From an uncultured Nitrospiraceae bacterium (GTDB lineage: Bacteria; Nitrospirota; Thermodesulfovibrionia; Thermodesulfovibrionales; Dissulfurispiraceae): DNA of 64,000 nt. Every line of letters starts with the position of its first letter. Position 1 is the first letter of the stretch. Made by a program: the position numbers and the translations under genes. Of this stretch, positions 35,801 to 44,557 are shown piece after piece. The notes below the pieces were generated by a model, which saw only the letters and a program-made list of their open reading frames with translations, did no database searches and was not told where the DNA came from. The stretch spans positions 124,001-188,000 of the forward strand of contig CAIJNL010000014.1 of assembly GCA_903822005.1 (NCBI GenBank), in the 5' to 3' direction.

Positions 35801-36643
35801 GTGGCAAAAATTCAACATGATGAGCTGAAGCGCATCCTCGATCAATTCTATGCTGACTTCGATTTCGAGGGGACTATTGCCCGCGACCCGATAGAATTCC
35901 CGCACTCATATTCAAGACCCGAAGATAAAGAAATAGCAGGACTCATTTCAGCCTCATTCGCTTATGGCAACGTGAAACTCTTCAAGGCGGTTTTGCGAGA
36001 GCTTTTCTCAAAGATGGGCAGCAGCCCGTATGAATTCCTCCTGAACTTCAACTACAAAAAAGACGGGATACTATTCAGCGGCCTCAAATACCGCTTTAAT
36101 GAAAATGCCGACATAATCGCTTTTTTTCATATACTCCACGGGACCCTTGTAAAACACGGCTCCATACAGCAGACCTTCAAACTGCATTACAGCCATGACG
36201 ACCCTGATATCAGCAGGGGGCTTGCTGGACTTGTTGATACCATGCTGCAGGTCGATACCTCGCCCGTCTATGGCAGCAATGCGCGGCCAGCAGGGCTTCT
36301 GCAGCTTTTGACATCTCCGGAAAAGGGCAGCGCCTGCAAAAGGATGAATCTCTTCCTACGCTGGATGATAAGGGACAAAGACATCGATTTCGGCATATGG
36401 AAGGGGATTCCAAAAGGCAAGCTGATGATTCCACTAGACACTCACATAGCCCGAATCGGGAAGTGCCTCGGCCTGACATCCCGTGCGTCAGCTGACTGGA
36501 AAATGGCAGTCGAAATTACCGACTCGCTTAAAAGGCTCGATCCGGATGACCCGATAAAATATGACTTCGCTCTCTGCCATCAGGGGATATCAGGTGTATG
36601 TAGCGCAAAAAACTGCTCTGATTGCAGCCTTTTTGTTAAATAG
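35801..36643 (+). CDS. TIGR02757-family (DUF2400) protein
   Basis: A 280-residue soluble protein matching TIGR02757: the early DPIEFPHSY, IAGLISASFAYGNV, FLRWMIRDKD and IPLDTHIARIG. A C-terminal CHQGISGVCSAKNCSDC gives four Cys with the look of an HhH-GPD-type 4Fe-4S loop. DNA repair has been suggested for the family because of that resemblance, but function is not established. The start is GTG at 35801, chosen because the family N-terminus begins there. Confidence 0.85.
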   Translation: MAKIQHDELKRILDQFYADFDFEGTIARDPIEFPHSYSRPEDKEIAGLISASFAYGNVKLFKAVLRELFSKMGSSPYEFLLNFNYKKDGILFSGLKYRFNENADIIAFFHILHGTLVKHGSIQQTFKLHYSHDDPDISRGLAGLVDTMLQVDTSPVYGSNARPAGLLQLLTSPEKGSACKRMNLFLRWMIRDKDIDFGIWKGIPKGKLMIPLDTHIARIGKCLGLTSRASADWKMAVEITDSLKRLDPDDPIKYDFALCHQGISGVCSAKNCSDCSLFVK

Positions 36644-36766
36644 TCGCATTTTACACTGCTTTAGCTGTTTTAGTATTATTAGTCATGTTTTCATCCCGGC
36701 AGAATACAGGGTTGCTATTGAATCAGCCCGCAAAGCCGGGTTAATAAGGATAGACGGAGATGACGG

Positions 36767-38149
36767 ATGAAGATCAGATTTGACGGCGCGGCCCGCATGG
36801 TAACAGGCTCATGCTTTCACCTTACCCTTAACAACCGGCAGTTCCTTGTAGACTGCGGAATGCGGCAGGGTAAAGACAGCAAGGAAATGAACAGGGCGCC
36901 CTTCCCTTTTGATCCTAAGGAGATCGAAACGCTTTTCCTGACACACGCGCATATAGACCACTCCGGCTTGATACCCCGCCTTGTTGAAAAGGGTTTCAGC
37001 GGCAGTATAATTACAACCGCCGCTACTGCCGATCTCGCGTCGGTAATGCTGCTCGATTCCGCGCATATACAGGAAAATGATGCCAAGTGGCTCACAAAAA
37101 AATCGTTCCGGACAGGCGAAGATATTACTTATGAACCTCTCTATACAGTACAGGACGCTCAGTCAGCTGCGCGGCTCTTTGATAGAAAAAGCTATGGAAA
37201 GATGGAGCAGCACGGCAAGGGACTTAAGTACAGGTTTGTCGACGCCGGACATATACTCGGCTCCGGTTCGCTCGAATTGTTTTATCAGGACAGCGCCAAT
37301 GAAAAAAAGATCGTATTTTCGGGCGATATCGGGAAAAAAGACAACCCGATAATCAGAGACCCGCAGTCATCGGAAACAGCGGATTATGTTGTGATGGAAT
37401 CGACTTACGGCAACCGCCTGCACAAAAGCATGAAGGAAAGCATCGACGAGCTGGCTGACGCAATAAAGTCGACGTTCGCGCGCGGAGGCAATGTCATCAT
37501 TCCTTCATTCGCCATAGGAAGGACACAGGACGTTCTATATATCCTGAACAAACTGGTAAATGAAGGCCGCCTGAACAAGCTCGAAATCTATGTGGACAGC
37601 CCGCTTGCTGAAGCTGCCACAAAGATCTACCTGGCGCACCCCGAAGTATACGATGAAGACGCGCGTAAGGTGCTCAGAGAACGTCAGACCTCTGGCCTCA
37701 AGCTCTATTTTACCGAATCCGTCCTTGAATCGCAGAAAATAAACAGCATACGCTCGGGCATAATCATCATTGCAGGCAGCGGCATGTGCGAAGGCGGCAG
37801 GATACAGCACCATCTGAAGCATAATCTCTGGCGGCCTGAAAGCAGCATTATATTTGTCGGCTACCAGGCCGAAGGCACACTTGGCAGGGAGATCGTCGAG
37901 GGTGCCAAACATGTTTATGTGCTTGGGGAAAATATTGCAGTACGCGCCCATATCTATACCATCAACGGTTTTTCGGCCCACGCCGACAAAAAAGAGCTGC
38001 TCGAATGGCTCGGATCGATCTCGAACAAACCGGAAGTTTTCATTGTTCATGGCGAAGAATCAGCTGCCCTCGATTTTGCGGAAAGCGTGAGGCAGACACT
38101 GCAGCTGACCGTACATGTGCCCTCAGCAGGCGAGGAATTCGATATCTGA
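36767..38149 (+). CDS. beta-CASP metallo-beta-lactamase-fold protein (RNase-like)
   Basis: A 460-residue protein with the metallo-beta-lactamase core: THAHIDHSGLIPRL, His in DAGHILGSGS, Asp in FSGDIGKKDNP. A beta-CASP insert follows (about 175-385), with the conserved PSFAIGRTQ and GSGMCEGGRI; the final metal His is in GFSAHADKKELL. This is the CPSF73/YSH1-like family of RNA or DNA nucleases, acting in the cytoplasm on RNA ends. No KH domain is present. It is preceded by a weak GGAG and followed by repeat copy C. Confidence 0.92.
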   Translation: MKIRFDGAARMVTGSCFHLTLNNRQFLVDCGMRQGKDSKEMNRAPFPFDPKEIETLFLTHAHIDHSGLIPRLVEKGFSGSIITTAATADLASVMLLDSAHIQENDAKWLTKKSFRTGEDITYEPLYTVQDAQSAARLFDRKSYGKMEQHGKGLKYRFVDAGHILGSGSLELFYQDSANEKKIVFSGDIGKKDNPIIRDPQSSETADYVVMESTYGNRLHKSMKESIDELADAIKSTFARGGNVIIPSFAIGRTQDVLYILNKLVNEGRLNKLEIYVDSPLAEAATKIYLAHPEVYDEDARKVLRERQTSGLKLYFTESVLESQKINSIRSGIIIIAGSGMCEGGRIQHHLKHNLWRPESSIIFVGYQAEGTLGREIVEGAKHVYVLGENIAVRAHIYTINGFSAHADKKELLEWLGSISNKPEVFIVHGEESAALDFAESVRQTLQLTVHVPSAGEEFDI

Positions 38150-38171
38150 CGCCGCCGTTCAGCCGTATGAA

Positions 38172-38655
38172 GACAGCAAGGTCAACTGCACTTGTCTTCA
38201 CTGACAAGCAAATCAGCACTCCTGTATCTTTACGCCGTCAGCGGCTGCCGAAAAGAATCCATGCCCATTATGGGACGGCAAGGACAACCGCCTCTTGTCT
38301 CGCTGAATAAGACCACTTTATCTTAACAACCGCATTATCTGAAAAACGCATAATACTGTCTTCTGTATAGAATCGCAAGGAAGGTCACACCGAGACATCG
38401 AGTCGGCTGCCCTCGCCGTCCCTATCCGCACACCATGGATTCTATTTGATAGCCGACGGCGGTGGCCGGATCGAGAGCGCAGCGTCGCCGTTGGGGCCTC
38501 ACATATGGAAATAAATTTGAGCGTTTTGCCGAAGCCGGCGTTTATTGTGGTTACCTACAGTGATTCAGCAAGCCGAGATACGGTTACCGTTGACGGCATA
38601 AAAGCACTAACTTATAGGCCAGATATTGAGACACGCTGCTGTTGCCCTTGCCGTC
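38172..38655 (-). repeat. dispersed intergenic element, copy C (core 38274-38420)
   Basis: The 572-base gap between the MBL and tsaD genes holds a 147-bp core in inverse orientation relative to copies A and B: GGACGGCAAGGACAACCGCC on the left and CCCTCGCCGTCC on the right. Outer partial ends also occur at 38172-38199 (GACAGCAAGGTCAACTGC) and 38628-38655 (CTGTTGCCCTTGCCGTC), facing each other like the ends of a larger element. The rest of the gap has no gene I can support. Confidence 0.75.
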
Positions 38656-38683
38656 TGTCTTGCTTCCGATCTTTCTGTAATAC

Positions 38684-38713
38684 TTGAATACTATGTCCAA
38701 TACGCTTTATTCT
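38684..38713 (+). promoter_or_regulatory. promoter lying on the tsaD start codon
   Basis: TTGAAT (38684-38689) and TATTCT (38708-38713) with an 18-nt spacer. The tsaD ATG begins 9 nt after the -10 box, and there is no Shine-Dalgarno, so tsaD is probably leaderless. Confidence 0.4.
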
Positions 38714-38721
38714 AATAATCT

Positions 38722-39744
38722 ATGTATATCCTCGGAATAGATACTTCGTGCGATGATACCTCTGCCGCTGTTCTACGGGACGGCAGCGAGATGCTGTCCA
38801 ATATAGTCTCGTCCCAGACTGCCATACACCAGAAATACGGCGGCATCGTCCCTGAACTTGCGTCCCGCCGCCATATCGAGATGATCTGGCCGGTTGTTGA
38901 CGAGGCCCTTGCTGCTGCCGGCATTACTCTTGACAATGTGGACGCTATCGCCGTATGCAACGGCCCGGGCCTGATAGGCTCCCTGCTGGTTGGCTGCGGA
39001 TTTGCCAAGGCAGCCGCTTACGCGAAAAAAATTCCTCTCATTGCCGTAAACCACCTCGAAGGCCATATCCTTTCTACCTTCCTTGAAGATAAGCGTCCCG
39101 AGTTTCCTTTTCTCTCGCTTGTAGTATCAGGCGGGCACACGAGCATCTACCTTGCCGAAGGCTTCGGCAGATACATTGAACTCGGCAGGACAAGAGACGA
39201 CGCTGCAGGCGAGGCTTTTGACAAGGTCTCGAAACTTCTTGGGCTTGGCTATCCGGGTGGACCTGTGATCGACAGGCTCGCGTCCCTGGGGAATCCGAAG
39301 GCCTTCAGCTTGCCGAGGGCTTATCTGCCTGATTCATACGATTTCAGTTTCAGCGGTATGAAAACGGCCGTAAGAAATCTGATACAAAAGGACGGCAGCC
39401 ACGAAAAAGAGGCGGAGACAACTGAATTCGCAAAAAATGTTGCTGCGTCGTTTCAGGCATCCATGGTTGATGTGCTGGTGCGCAAGATGGAGTGGGCCAT
39501 TGAGGGAAAGGGCATCACGCGGATGACAGTCTCCGGCGGCGTGGCTGCAAACAATGAGCTGCGCAGCAGGATGGCCGAAATGGCAGCCCAAAAAAATATT
39601 GAGCTTTATCTGCCATCGCGCGGGCTCTGCACTGACAACGCGGCCATGATAGCCGCGGCAGGCTATCCGAGGTTCATGGCCGGAGAGTTATCGGGCATGG
39701 AGTTGAACCCCAAGGCTTATCTGCCACTCGGGGTCCAGGGGTAG
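38722..39744 (+). CDS. tsaD: tRNA N6-threonylcarbamoyltransferase TsaD
   Basis: A 340-residue ASKHA-fold enzyme transferring threonylcarbamoyl to A37 of ANN-decoding tRNAs. ILGIDTSCDDTS, the metal-binding HLEGH, SGGHTSIYL, GEAFDKVSKLLGLGYPGGP and the C-terminal SGGVAANNELR are diagnostic. It works with TsaB, whose gene enters the window at its left edge. It converges with ccsB, with 27 nt between stops. Confidence 0.97.
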   Translation: MYILGIDTSCDDTSAAVLRDGSEMLSNIVSSQTAIHQKYGGIVPELASRRHIEMIWPVVDEALAAAGITLDNVDAIAVCNGPGLIGSLLVGCGFAKAAAYAKKIPLIAVNHLEGHILSTFLEDKRPEFPFLSLVVSGGHTSIYLAEGFGRYIELGRTRDDAAGEAFDKVSKLLGLGYPGGPVIDRLASLGNPKAFSLPRAYLPDSYDFSFSGMKTAVRNLIQKDGSHEKEAETTEFAKNVAASFQASMVDVLVRKMEWAIEGKGITRMTVSGGVAANNELRSRMAEMAAQKNIELYLPSRGLCTDNAAMIAAAGYPRFMAGELSGMELNPKAYLPLGVQG

Positions 39745-39771
39745 CCCCACTCTCTTGACTTCTGCCGTTAC

Positions 39772-40857
39772 TTATGCGCCGCCGTAGGAATGCAGCCCGC
39801 TCAAAAGCAGATTGACCCCGAGATACGTAAACATGGTCACCGCAAAACCGATTACCGCCAGAACCGCTATCTTGTTCCCGCGCCAGCCGCGCATCTGCCT
39901 TGCATGCAGATAGAAGGCATAAACGAACCATATTATCAGCGACCAGGTCTCCTTGGGGTCCCAACTCCAATACTTTCCCCATGCCTGGTCAGCCCATACA
40001 GCGCCGAAAATCAGCCCTCCGATGGTGAATATCGGAAAGCCTATCGCTATGAGCCTGTAAGTGATGTCTTCAAGCATGTCAGGAGTAACAGAGAATGAGA
40101 GTATCAGCTTCCTGAGGGCATCACCGTATCTCCAGGCAAGAAAGACAAAACCTCCCAGTGAAGCGAAGCTTGCGGCCGTTACAGCGGCATATTCACTCCT
40201 GAATGTCGCCTTGAAGAGATAATTCTGTATGAATGCCTGCGAAGATCTCGCAGCTATTTTCAGGGTTATGAAATCAATGCTCATGGCCACAAGCGCCCCC
40301 GCGAAAAGCCCGATCGTGGCTGTCCAGAAGATATAAGGAAAGCTCCTGCGGTCTTCAGTGTTAACAGCCAGGTACATGAGGGCCGTAGCAAACGATATCG
40401 CAAAAGCCGCATAAGCAATAAAGCTCATTGTCACATGGGCCAGCAGCCAGTTGCTCTGAAGCGCGGGCACAAGAGGCTGTATCTCTGCCGATACTCCGCC
40501 TATACTGATAAAAGCGAGCGTAATGCCTGCTATAGGAGTTACAAACGCGCCAAAGGAACGGGTCTTGTATATCCATTCAATTATGAGATAACCCAGTATT
40601 ATGCACCAGACAAAAAATACAAGGGACTCGTAAAGGTTTGTCAGAGGCACTGATCTCAATAGTCCCATCCCGCCTATTGCGCTGAACTCTTTCCAGCGCA
40701 GGCCGAAACCTATGGTCTGGGAGACAAAACCGATTATGGTCACGGTAGTGGCCGCAACCCCTACCATGCCGCCCCTGAAGGCAAGGTACGCAATGTAGGC
40801 CACCATGGCAAGTATGTAAGCAATAGTTGCTACGCCGAAAAAGACTGAACTGTCCAT
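39772..40857 (-). CDS. ccsB: cytochrome c biogenesis protein CcsB (ResC/CcsA type)
   Basis: A 361-residue inner-membrane protein with about eight to ten segments. The haem-presenting motif is WGKYWSWDPKETWSL. It pairs with ResB, encoded immediately upstream, as the System II haem lyase that attaches haem to CXXCH motifs outside the membrane. That activity is needed for the multiheme cytochromes of this window. The ATG follows GGGGAG. It starts 21 nt after the resB stop. Confidence 0.92.
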   Translation of the reverse strand: MDSSVFFGVATIAYILAMVAYIAYLAFRGGMVGVAATTVTIIGFVSQTIGFGLRWKEFSAIGGMGLLRSVPLTNLYESLVFFVWCIILGYLIIEWIYKTRSFGAFVTPIAGITLAFISIGGVSAEIQPLVPALQSNWLLAHVTMSFIAYAAFAISFATALMYLAVNTEDRRSFPYIFWTATIGLFAGALVAMSIDFITLKIAARSSQAFIQNYLFKATFRSEYAAVTAASFASLGGFVFLAWRYGDALRKLILSFSVTPDMLEDITYRLIAIGFPIFTIGGLIFGAVWADQAWGKYWSWDPKETWSLIIWFVYAFYLHARQMRGWRGNKIAVLAVIGFAVTMFTYLGVNLLLSGLHSYGGA

Positions 40858-40878
40858 AATATATCTCCCCGGTCCTTT

Positions 40879-42303
40879 CTAACTCTTGGTCTTTTCAAGC
40901 TCTGCTGCCAGCCTGTCAAGCCTGTGGTCAAAAGCGATCCTGTTTTTATTGATCGATGCGGCGATGGTAAGCCTCGTCTTGTCCTTCTCTTCCTTTACTC
41001 GTATCCATATGCGGGCATGGCTCATGAAAAAAGCTATATAAAGACCTATGGCCATCACCAGGCACCCGAGATAGACGATCCATACACCTGGGTCCTTCCT
41101 CACCTGAAGCCCCGTATACTGCGCCCCCCAGAGGTCCTTGAACTCTATGACCCCGGCTGGTGTACGCCAGGTGTCGGAATAATTCTTCAATATCCATTGT
41201 CTCGATTTGACCTTGCCGCCCTCGGATATCTCCACAAACACTGCCGGGTTTATCATCGATTCCGCAAATGTGAAGAGGTCTCCCTTTGAGTTGACAGCCA
41301 GCGCCGGACTGAAATCAGCAACCTTGACCGACATGTTTGTGCCGGGGACCTTGAATGATCCCTCGAATTTAAGGCTCACATCTTCCCTGGGACTGTTCAT
41401 GGGCATAACGCTGAATTTAAAAAGGGCCTCCCTGTTCGGGAAAAAACCATAGGTCGACTGGTAAAAGGTCACACCTTTATATGTCAGCGGATTGTTGACG
41501 CCGATCTCCTGCGTCAGCACCTCGCGCCCATTCTCGATAACAGTAAGAATACTCTTGTAGTCTTTCGGCCTTTCGGATTCTGGATAGAAGGAGACCTCGA
41601 AATCATCGCATCTTAGTTCGAAACCGAGCGGAAAATCTTTTCCGTTATTGGCACGGGCCGTTGATGAAGATGTGCCCTCAAGCAGTTTCAGTGACCCGCC
41701 AACCCCGTACTTGAGACCGATTACAGCGCCGATGAGTATTAGGAGTATGCTCAGATGGGTCACATATACGCCAAGCCGGCTGTAGCGGCCTTTTTCTGCC
41801 AGGACCTGCACAAGCCCCTCTGACTTTACGACCTCGCCTTTGAAGCCTATCTTCTTCAATGCCTCAACTGCCTTGTTCCCCGCATTCTCCGCATTTGCCT
41901 TTATCACAACCTCGCGTCCGGGTGAACCCGCCCCAAAACCCTCAGCGCCGAGCGGCTTCTGGGGCTGTCTCACCAGCTTCCATGTTACCGGCAGTCTTTC
42001 GATAGAGCATATGACAAGGTTCATTGCAAACAGGAACAGCAGGGCGATAAACCACCATGAATTGAACATGTCGGTGAAGCCCAGATAATCGAGCACCCCG
42101 TACACCGTATGCGCAGACGATATGCCGAATATCTTTGCGAGCAGCTTTATGTTGTTCTCGGACGCCGCCTGCTGTTCAATAATAGTACCCACTATTGAAG
42201 TGAGCGAGATGCATGAAAAGACTATCACCGCCAGCTTTACAGACGCGAAAAAGCTCCAGATTCTGTCGATGATGCTGTTTTTACCGGTATCTGTTTTATC
42301 CAA
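40879..42303 (-). CDS. resB: cytochrome c biogenesis protein ResB
   Basis: A 474-residue membrane protein: three N-terminal segments (SFFASVKLAVIVFSCISL; WWFIALLFLFAMNLVICSIE; VTHLSILLILIGAVIGLKYG), a large extracytoplasmic domain (about 200-420), and a last segment near VWIVYLGCLVMAIGLYIAFF. It forms the System II haem-handling complex with CcsB. I start at the TTG at 42303, seven bases after AAGGAG; a GTG ten codons upstream (42333) is possible. The GTIIEQQ motif is typical of ResB. Confidence 0.9.
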   Translation of the reverse strand: MDKTDTGKNSIIDRIWSFFASVKLAVIVFSCISLTSIVGTIIEQQAASENNIKLLAKIFGISSAHTVYGVLDYLGFTDMFNSWWFIALLFLFAMNLVICSIERLPVTWKLVRQPQKPLGAEGFGAGSPGREVVIKANAENAGNKAVEALKKIGFKGEVVKSEGLVQVLAEKGRYSRLGVYVTHLSILLILIGAVIGLKYGVGGSLKLLEGTSSSTARANNGKDFPLGFELRCDDFEVSFYPESERPKDYKSILTVIENGREVLTQEIGVNNPLTYKGVTFYQSTYGFFPNREALFKFSVMPMNSPREDVSLKFEGSFKVPGTNMSVKVADFSPALAVNSKGDLFTFAESMINPAVFVEISEGGKVKSRQWILKNYSDTWRTPAGVIEFKDLWGAQYTGLQVRKDPGVWIVYLGCLVMAIGLYIAFFMSHARIWIRVKEEKDKTRLTIAASINKNRIAFDHRLDRLAAELEKTKS

Positions 42304-42450
42304 TTCATCTCTCCTTGAAATATAATCCTGCACATTCTGAATTGCCTGTTTCAGCAGACAGGCTACAGTAAACTTAAGCCAATATTATACCCGATTCACA
42401 TGAGGAACAAAAATGCCGGGGCCGCACCTTTGCATTCGGAAAAGATCGGT

Positions 42451-43506
42451 CTATTTGCCGAAAGGGCAGACCGGATATGCGCAGGTCTTGCACTGCAGGC
42501 AGAGACCGCCATGCCCGAGCCCTGCAAGTTCCGCCCTGCCAACGCGTTCGCCCGCGAGTACCCGCGGAAGGACGAGGTCAAATATCGTGTTTTTGTGATA
42601 CATCCCGCATGCGGGTATACCGAGAATGGGTATGTTGTGATAGTACGCCACAAGGAACATGGCGCCGGGCAGTACGGCCGAGCCGTAAGTTATGTCCGAA
42701 GCGCCGAGGTTTCGGATGGCAAAACGGGTAACATCATCAGGATCGACCGACATCCCTCCAGTCGTTATAAGAAGGTTAGCCCCGCGGCCAATCAGTTCAC
42801 GCAAGGATGTCTCTATGACGGCCTCCGAGTCGGGCGCGTATGCAACACCCACGACCTCTCCGCCGAACGCCGCGATCTTCTCGCGGATAATGGGCGCAAA
42901 TGCGTCCGTAATACGGCCCGAACAGATCTCGTTGCCTGTGATTACAACACCCACGAGCGGACGCTGCATGGTCAGCACGGAGAGCACGCCCCCATCCGTC
43001 GCCGCAATCCTGACCGCGGAGTCTACAAGTTCTTTCTTTATCATCAGGGGAATCGCCCGCGTACCGGCGACCACGCGGCCTGACCTGACAACCGTGTTTG
43101 AATGGAGTGTTGCGCACATCACCTCGCCGAGCATGTTGAATTCGCGGAGCCTATCGGCATTTACCTTCAGGAGTCCGTCATGTTCAGCTATAAGATTGAT
43201 CTTGCCTTCACAAGGCACGCCCTGCATTGCAACGCCTTTGCCGCATAGGGCCGCGGCCATCAGGTATGCGGCCTCATCCTCATGCAGATCGTCGTCGGAC
43301 ATCTCCAGGACAAATATATGCTCCTTTCCCAGTCTCCTGAGATGGTCGATGTCTTCCTTCTTTATTATGTGGCCTTTCCTGAATGCGGAGCCCTTGGACC
43401 CGTCTTTTATTATCTCGGTGATGTCGTGACTCAGCACCATGCCGATCGCCTCGTTCACCGGTATCATGGCTGCGCCCTTGCTGACCCGCGTCGACGATTC
43501 ACACAT
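42451..43506 (-). CDS. molybdopterin-binding (MoCF) protein with C-terminal Cys cluster
   Basis: A 351-residue cytoplasmic protein. It has an N-terminal region with a MoeA-like IPVNEAIGMVLSHDITEII start and a central/C-terminal MoCF_biosynth domain (GVVITGNEICSGRITDAF, LLITTGGMSVDPDDVT, GIPACGMYH). The end is unusual: CLQCKTCAYPVCPFGK, a C-x2-C-x2-C-x4-C cluster that could hold a metal or Fe-S cluster. I start at the ATG at 43506, eight bases inside the FmdE-ModE gene. As the last gene of the molybdoenzyme operon it probably helps metal insertion or senses cofactor. Family resemblance to MoeA/CinA is clear, exact role is not. Confidence 0.82.
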   Translation of the reverse strand: MCESSTRVSKGAAMIPVNEAIGMVLSHDITEIIKDGSKGSAFRKGHIIKKEDIDHLRRLGKEHIFVLEMSDDDLHEDEAAYLMAAALCGKGVAMQGVPCEGKINLIAEHDGLLKVNADRLREFNMLGEVMCATLHSNTVVRSGRVVAGTRAIPLMIKKELVDSAVRIAATDGGVLSVLTMQRPLVGVVITGNEICSGRITDAFAPIIREKIAAFGGEVVGVAYAPDSEAVIETSLRELIGRGANLLITTGGMSVDPDDVTRFAIRNLGASDITYGSAVLPGAMFLVAYYHNIPILGIPACGMYHKNTIFDLVLPRVLAGERVGRAELAGLGHGGLCLQCKTCAYPVCPFGK

Positions 43507-44509
43507 TGAAAGCCCCCTTGTCTTTTTTTTCAAAGACCAGGGAAAAGCGTTTGTCGACCATTTCCCTGATCCCTGCATCAAGCTGTTCATACTTGTCGAG
43601 GAATGACCTTGCCTCGTCGGTCAGTAAAGCCCCGCCCCCGTCTTTGCCGCCCGTGCGCCTTTCGACGAGCTGAATACCGAGTCTCTCTTCCATGGCCTTG
43701 ATATAACTCCAGGCACGGCGGTAGGAGATCCTGACTTCCTGTGCCGCATGGTTAATCGAGCCGGTCGAACCTATAGCCTTCAACAGCAGCATCCTGCCCC
43801 TGCCGAAAACAGGCTCTCCGTCTATGTCGATCCATAGCTTGGACCGTATCTGCATTTCGTTATGACTATTCTGCATAGCGGTCGGCAAAGAAAAAGAATT
43901 CTCCTTCGGAATGGAAACCGCGCTGTAATATGTTCCCGACGCGCATGAATTGCATAACAATTTCCCGTCAATCAGCTTCTCGCGGTGGTCCTGCACATAT
44001 TCAGCGCACTCTTCGCACTGCACCCTGCTAAGCGGCCTTCCGGGCATGTCCTCGGGCCGTACCGTTATCGAGACCTCCATTACATCGAACAGCTCTTCAT
44101 CGCGCATTACTTTATATGCTTCCATCTGCGCAGCATACTTGTCAGTGATATGCGGCTTATACTCCCTGGCCTTGTCACGCGCATCTTCGCGGGCAACTAT
44201 GCGCACCGCCCTGCCTGTCTTGAGATTAAGATACGATACGGCCATCTTGCCGTAGTCAAGGAATTTCATGGTACGGTGGCCGAGTGTACATCCGGTAACA
44301 GACCGCACCGCGTCGGTCGCGCATCGGTCCATTTCAACAAAGACGATCAGCGACTTCCTGTCGTTGCCTGTCGGGTCGAAGATGCCTATCTCAGAGAGTC
44401 CCCTGATGGACATCCTTACTCCCAATACCTGCCCAGGACATAGATGCCCATGGGTCTGGGCTGACCCCTCAAGCAGAGTCTCAAAATCGAATTGCTTTTC
44501 TTTATTCAT
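43499..44509 (-). CDS. FmdE-domain / ModE-type HTH fusion protein
   Basis: A 336-residue fusion. Residues 1-150 form an FmdE-type domain (HGHLCPGQVLGVRM with His20, His22 and Cys24 as likely metal ligands; Cys in MDRCATDAV and VTGCTLGHRT). Residues 165-195 form a zinc ribbon (CEEC and CNSC). The C-terminal ~110 residues are a ModE-type winged helix (GRGRMLLLKAIGSTGSINHAAQ, SYRRAWSYIKAMEERLG). No TOBE molybdate domain is present. It lies between the reductase genes and a molybdopterin-binding protein, so a sensor of molybdenum, or of its delivery, that controls transcription is a reasonable inference. Confidence 0.85.
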   Translation of the reverse strand: MNKEKQFDFETLLEGSAQTHGHLCPGQVLGVRMSIRGLSEIGIFDPTGNDRKSLIVFVEMDRCATDAVRSVTGCTLGHRTMKFLDYGKMAVSYLNLKTGRAVRIVAREDARDKAREYKPHITDKYAAQMEAYKVMRDEELFDVMEVSITVRPEDMPGRPLSRVQCEECAEYVQDHREKLIDGKLLCNSCASGTYYSAVSIPKENSFSLPTAMQNSHNEMQIRSKLWIDIDGEPVFGRGRMLLLKAIGSTGSINHAAQEVRISYRRAWSYIKAMEERLGIQLVERRTGGKDGGGALLTDEARSFLDKYEQLDAGIREMVDKRFSLVFEKKDKGAFNV

Positions 44510-44557
44510 AATTCCGGATTATCAATAAACCATGTGCATTCAAAGTTAATTTATCCC

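Noticed and set aside
36561-36770. A 69-codon ORF between TIGR02757 and the MBL-fold gene
   Set aside because: It overlaps the 3' end of TIGR02757 in another frame, lacks a ribosome-binding site and shows no domain; its end is just the MBL leader.
38505-38687. Short ORF (60 codons) within the MBL-tsaD gap
   Set aside because: It falls inside the repeat-rich region and shows no protein family character.
42400-43429. Long plus-strand open frames opposite the MoCF gene
   Set aside because: The minus strand encodes recognisable molybdopterin-binding motifs; the plus-strand products are low-complexity shadows.
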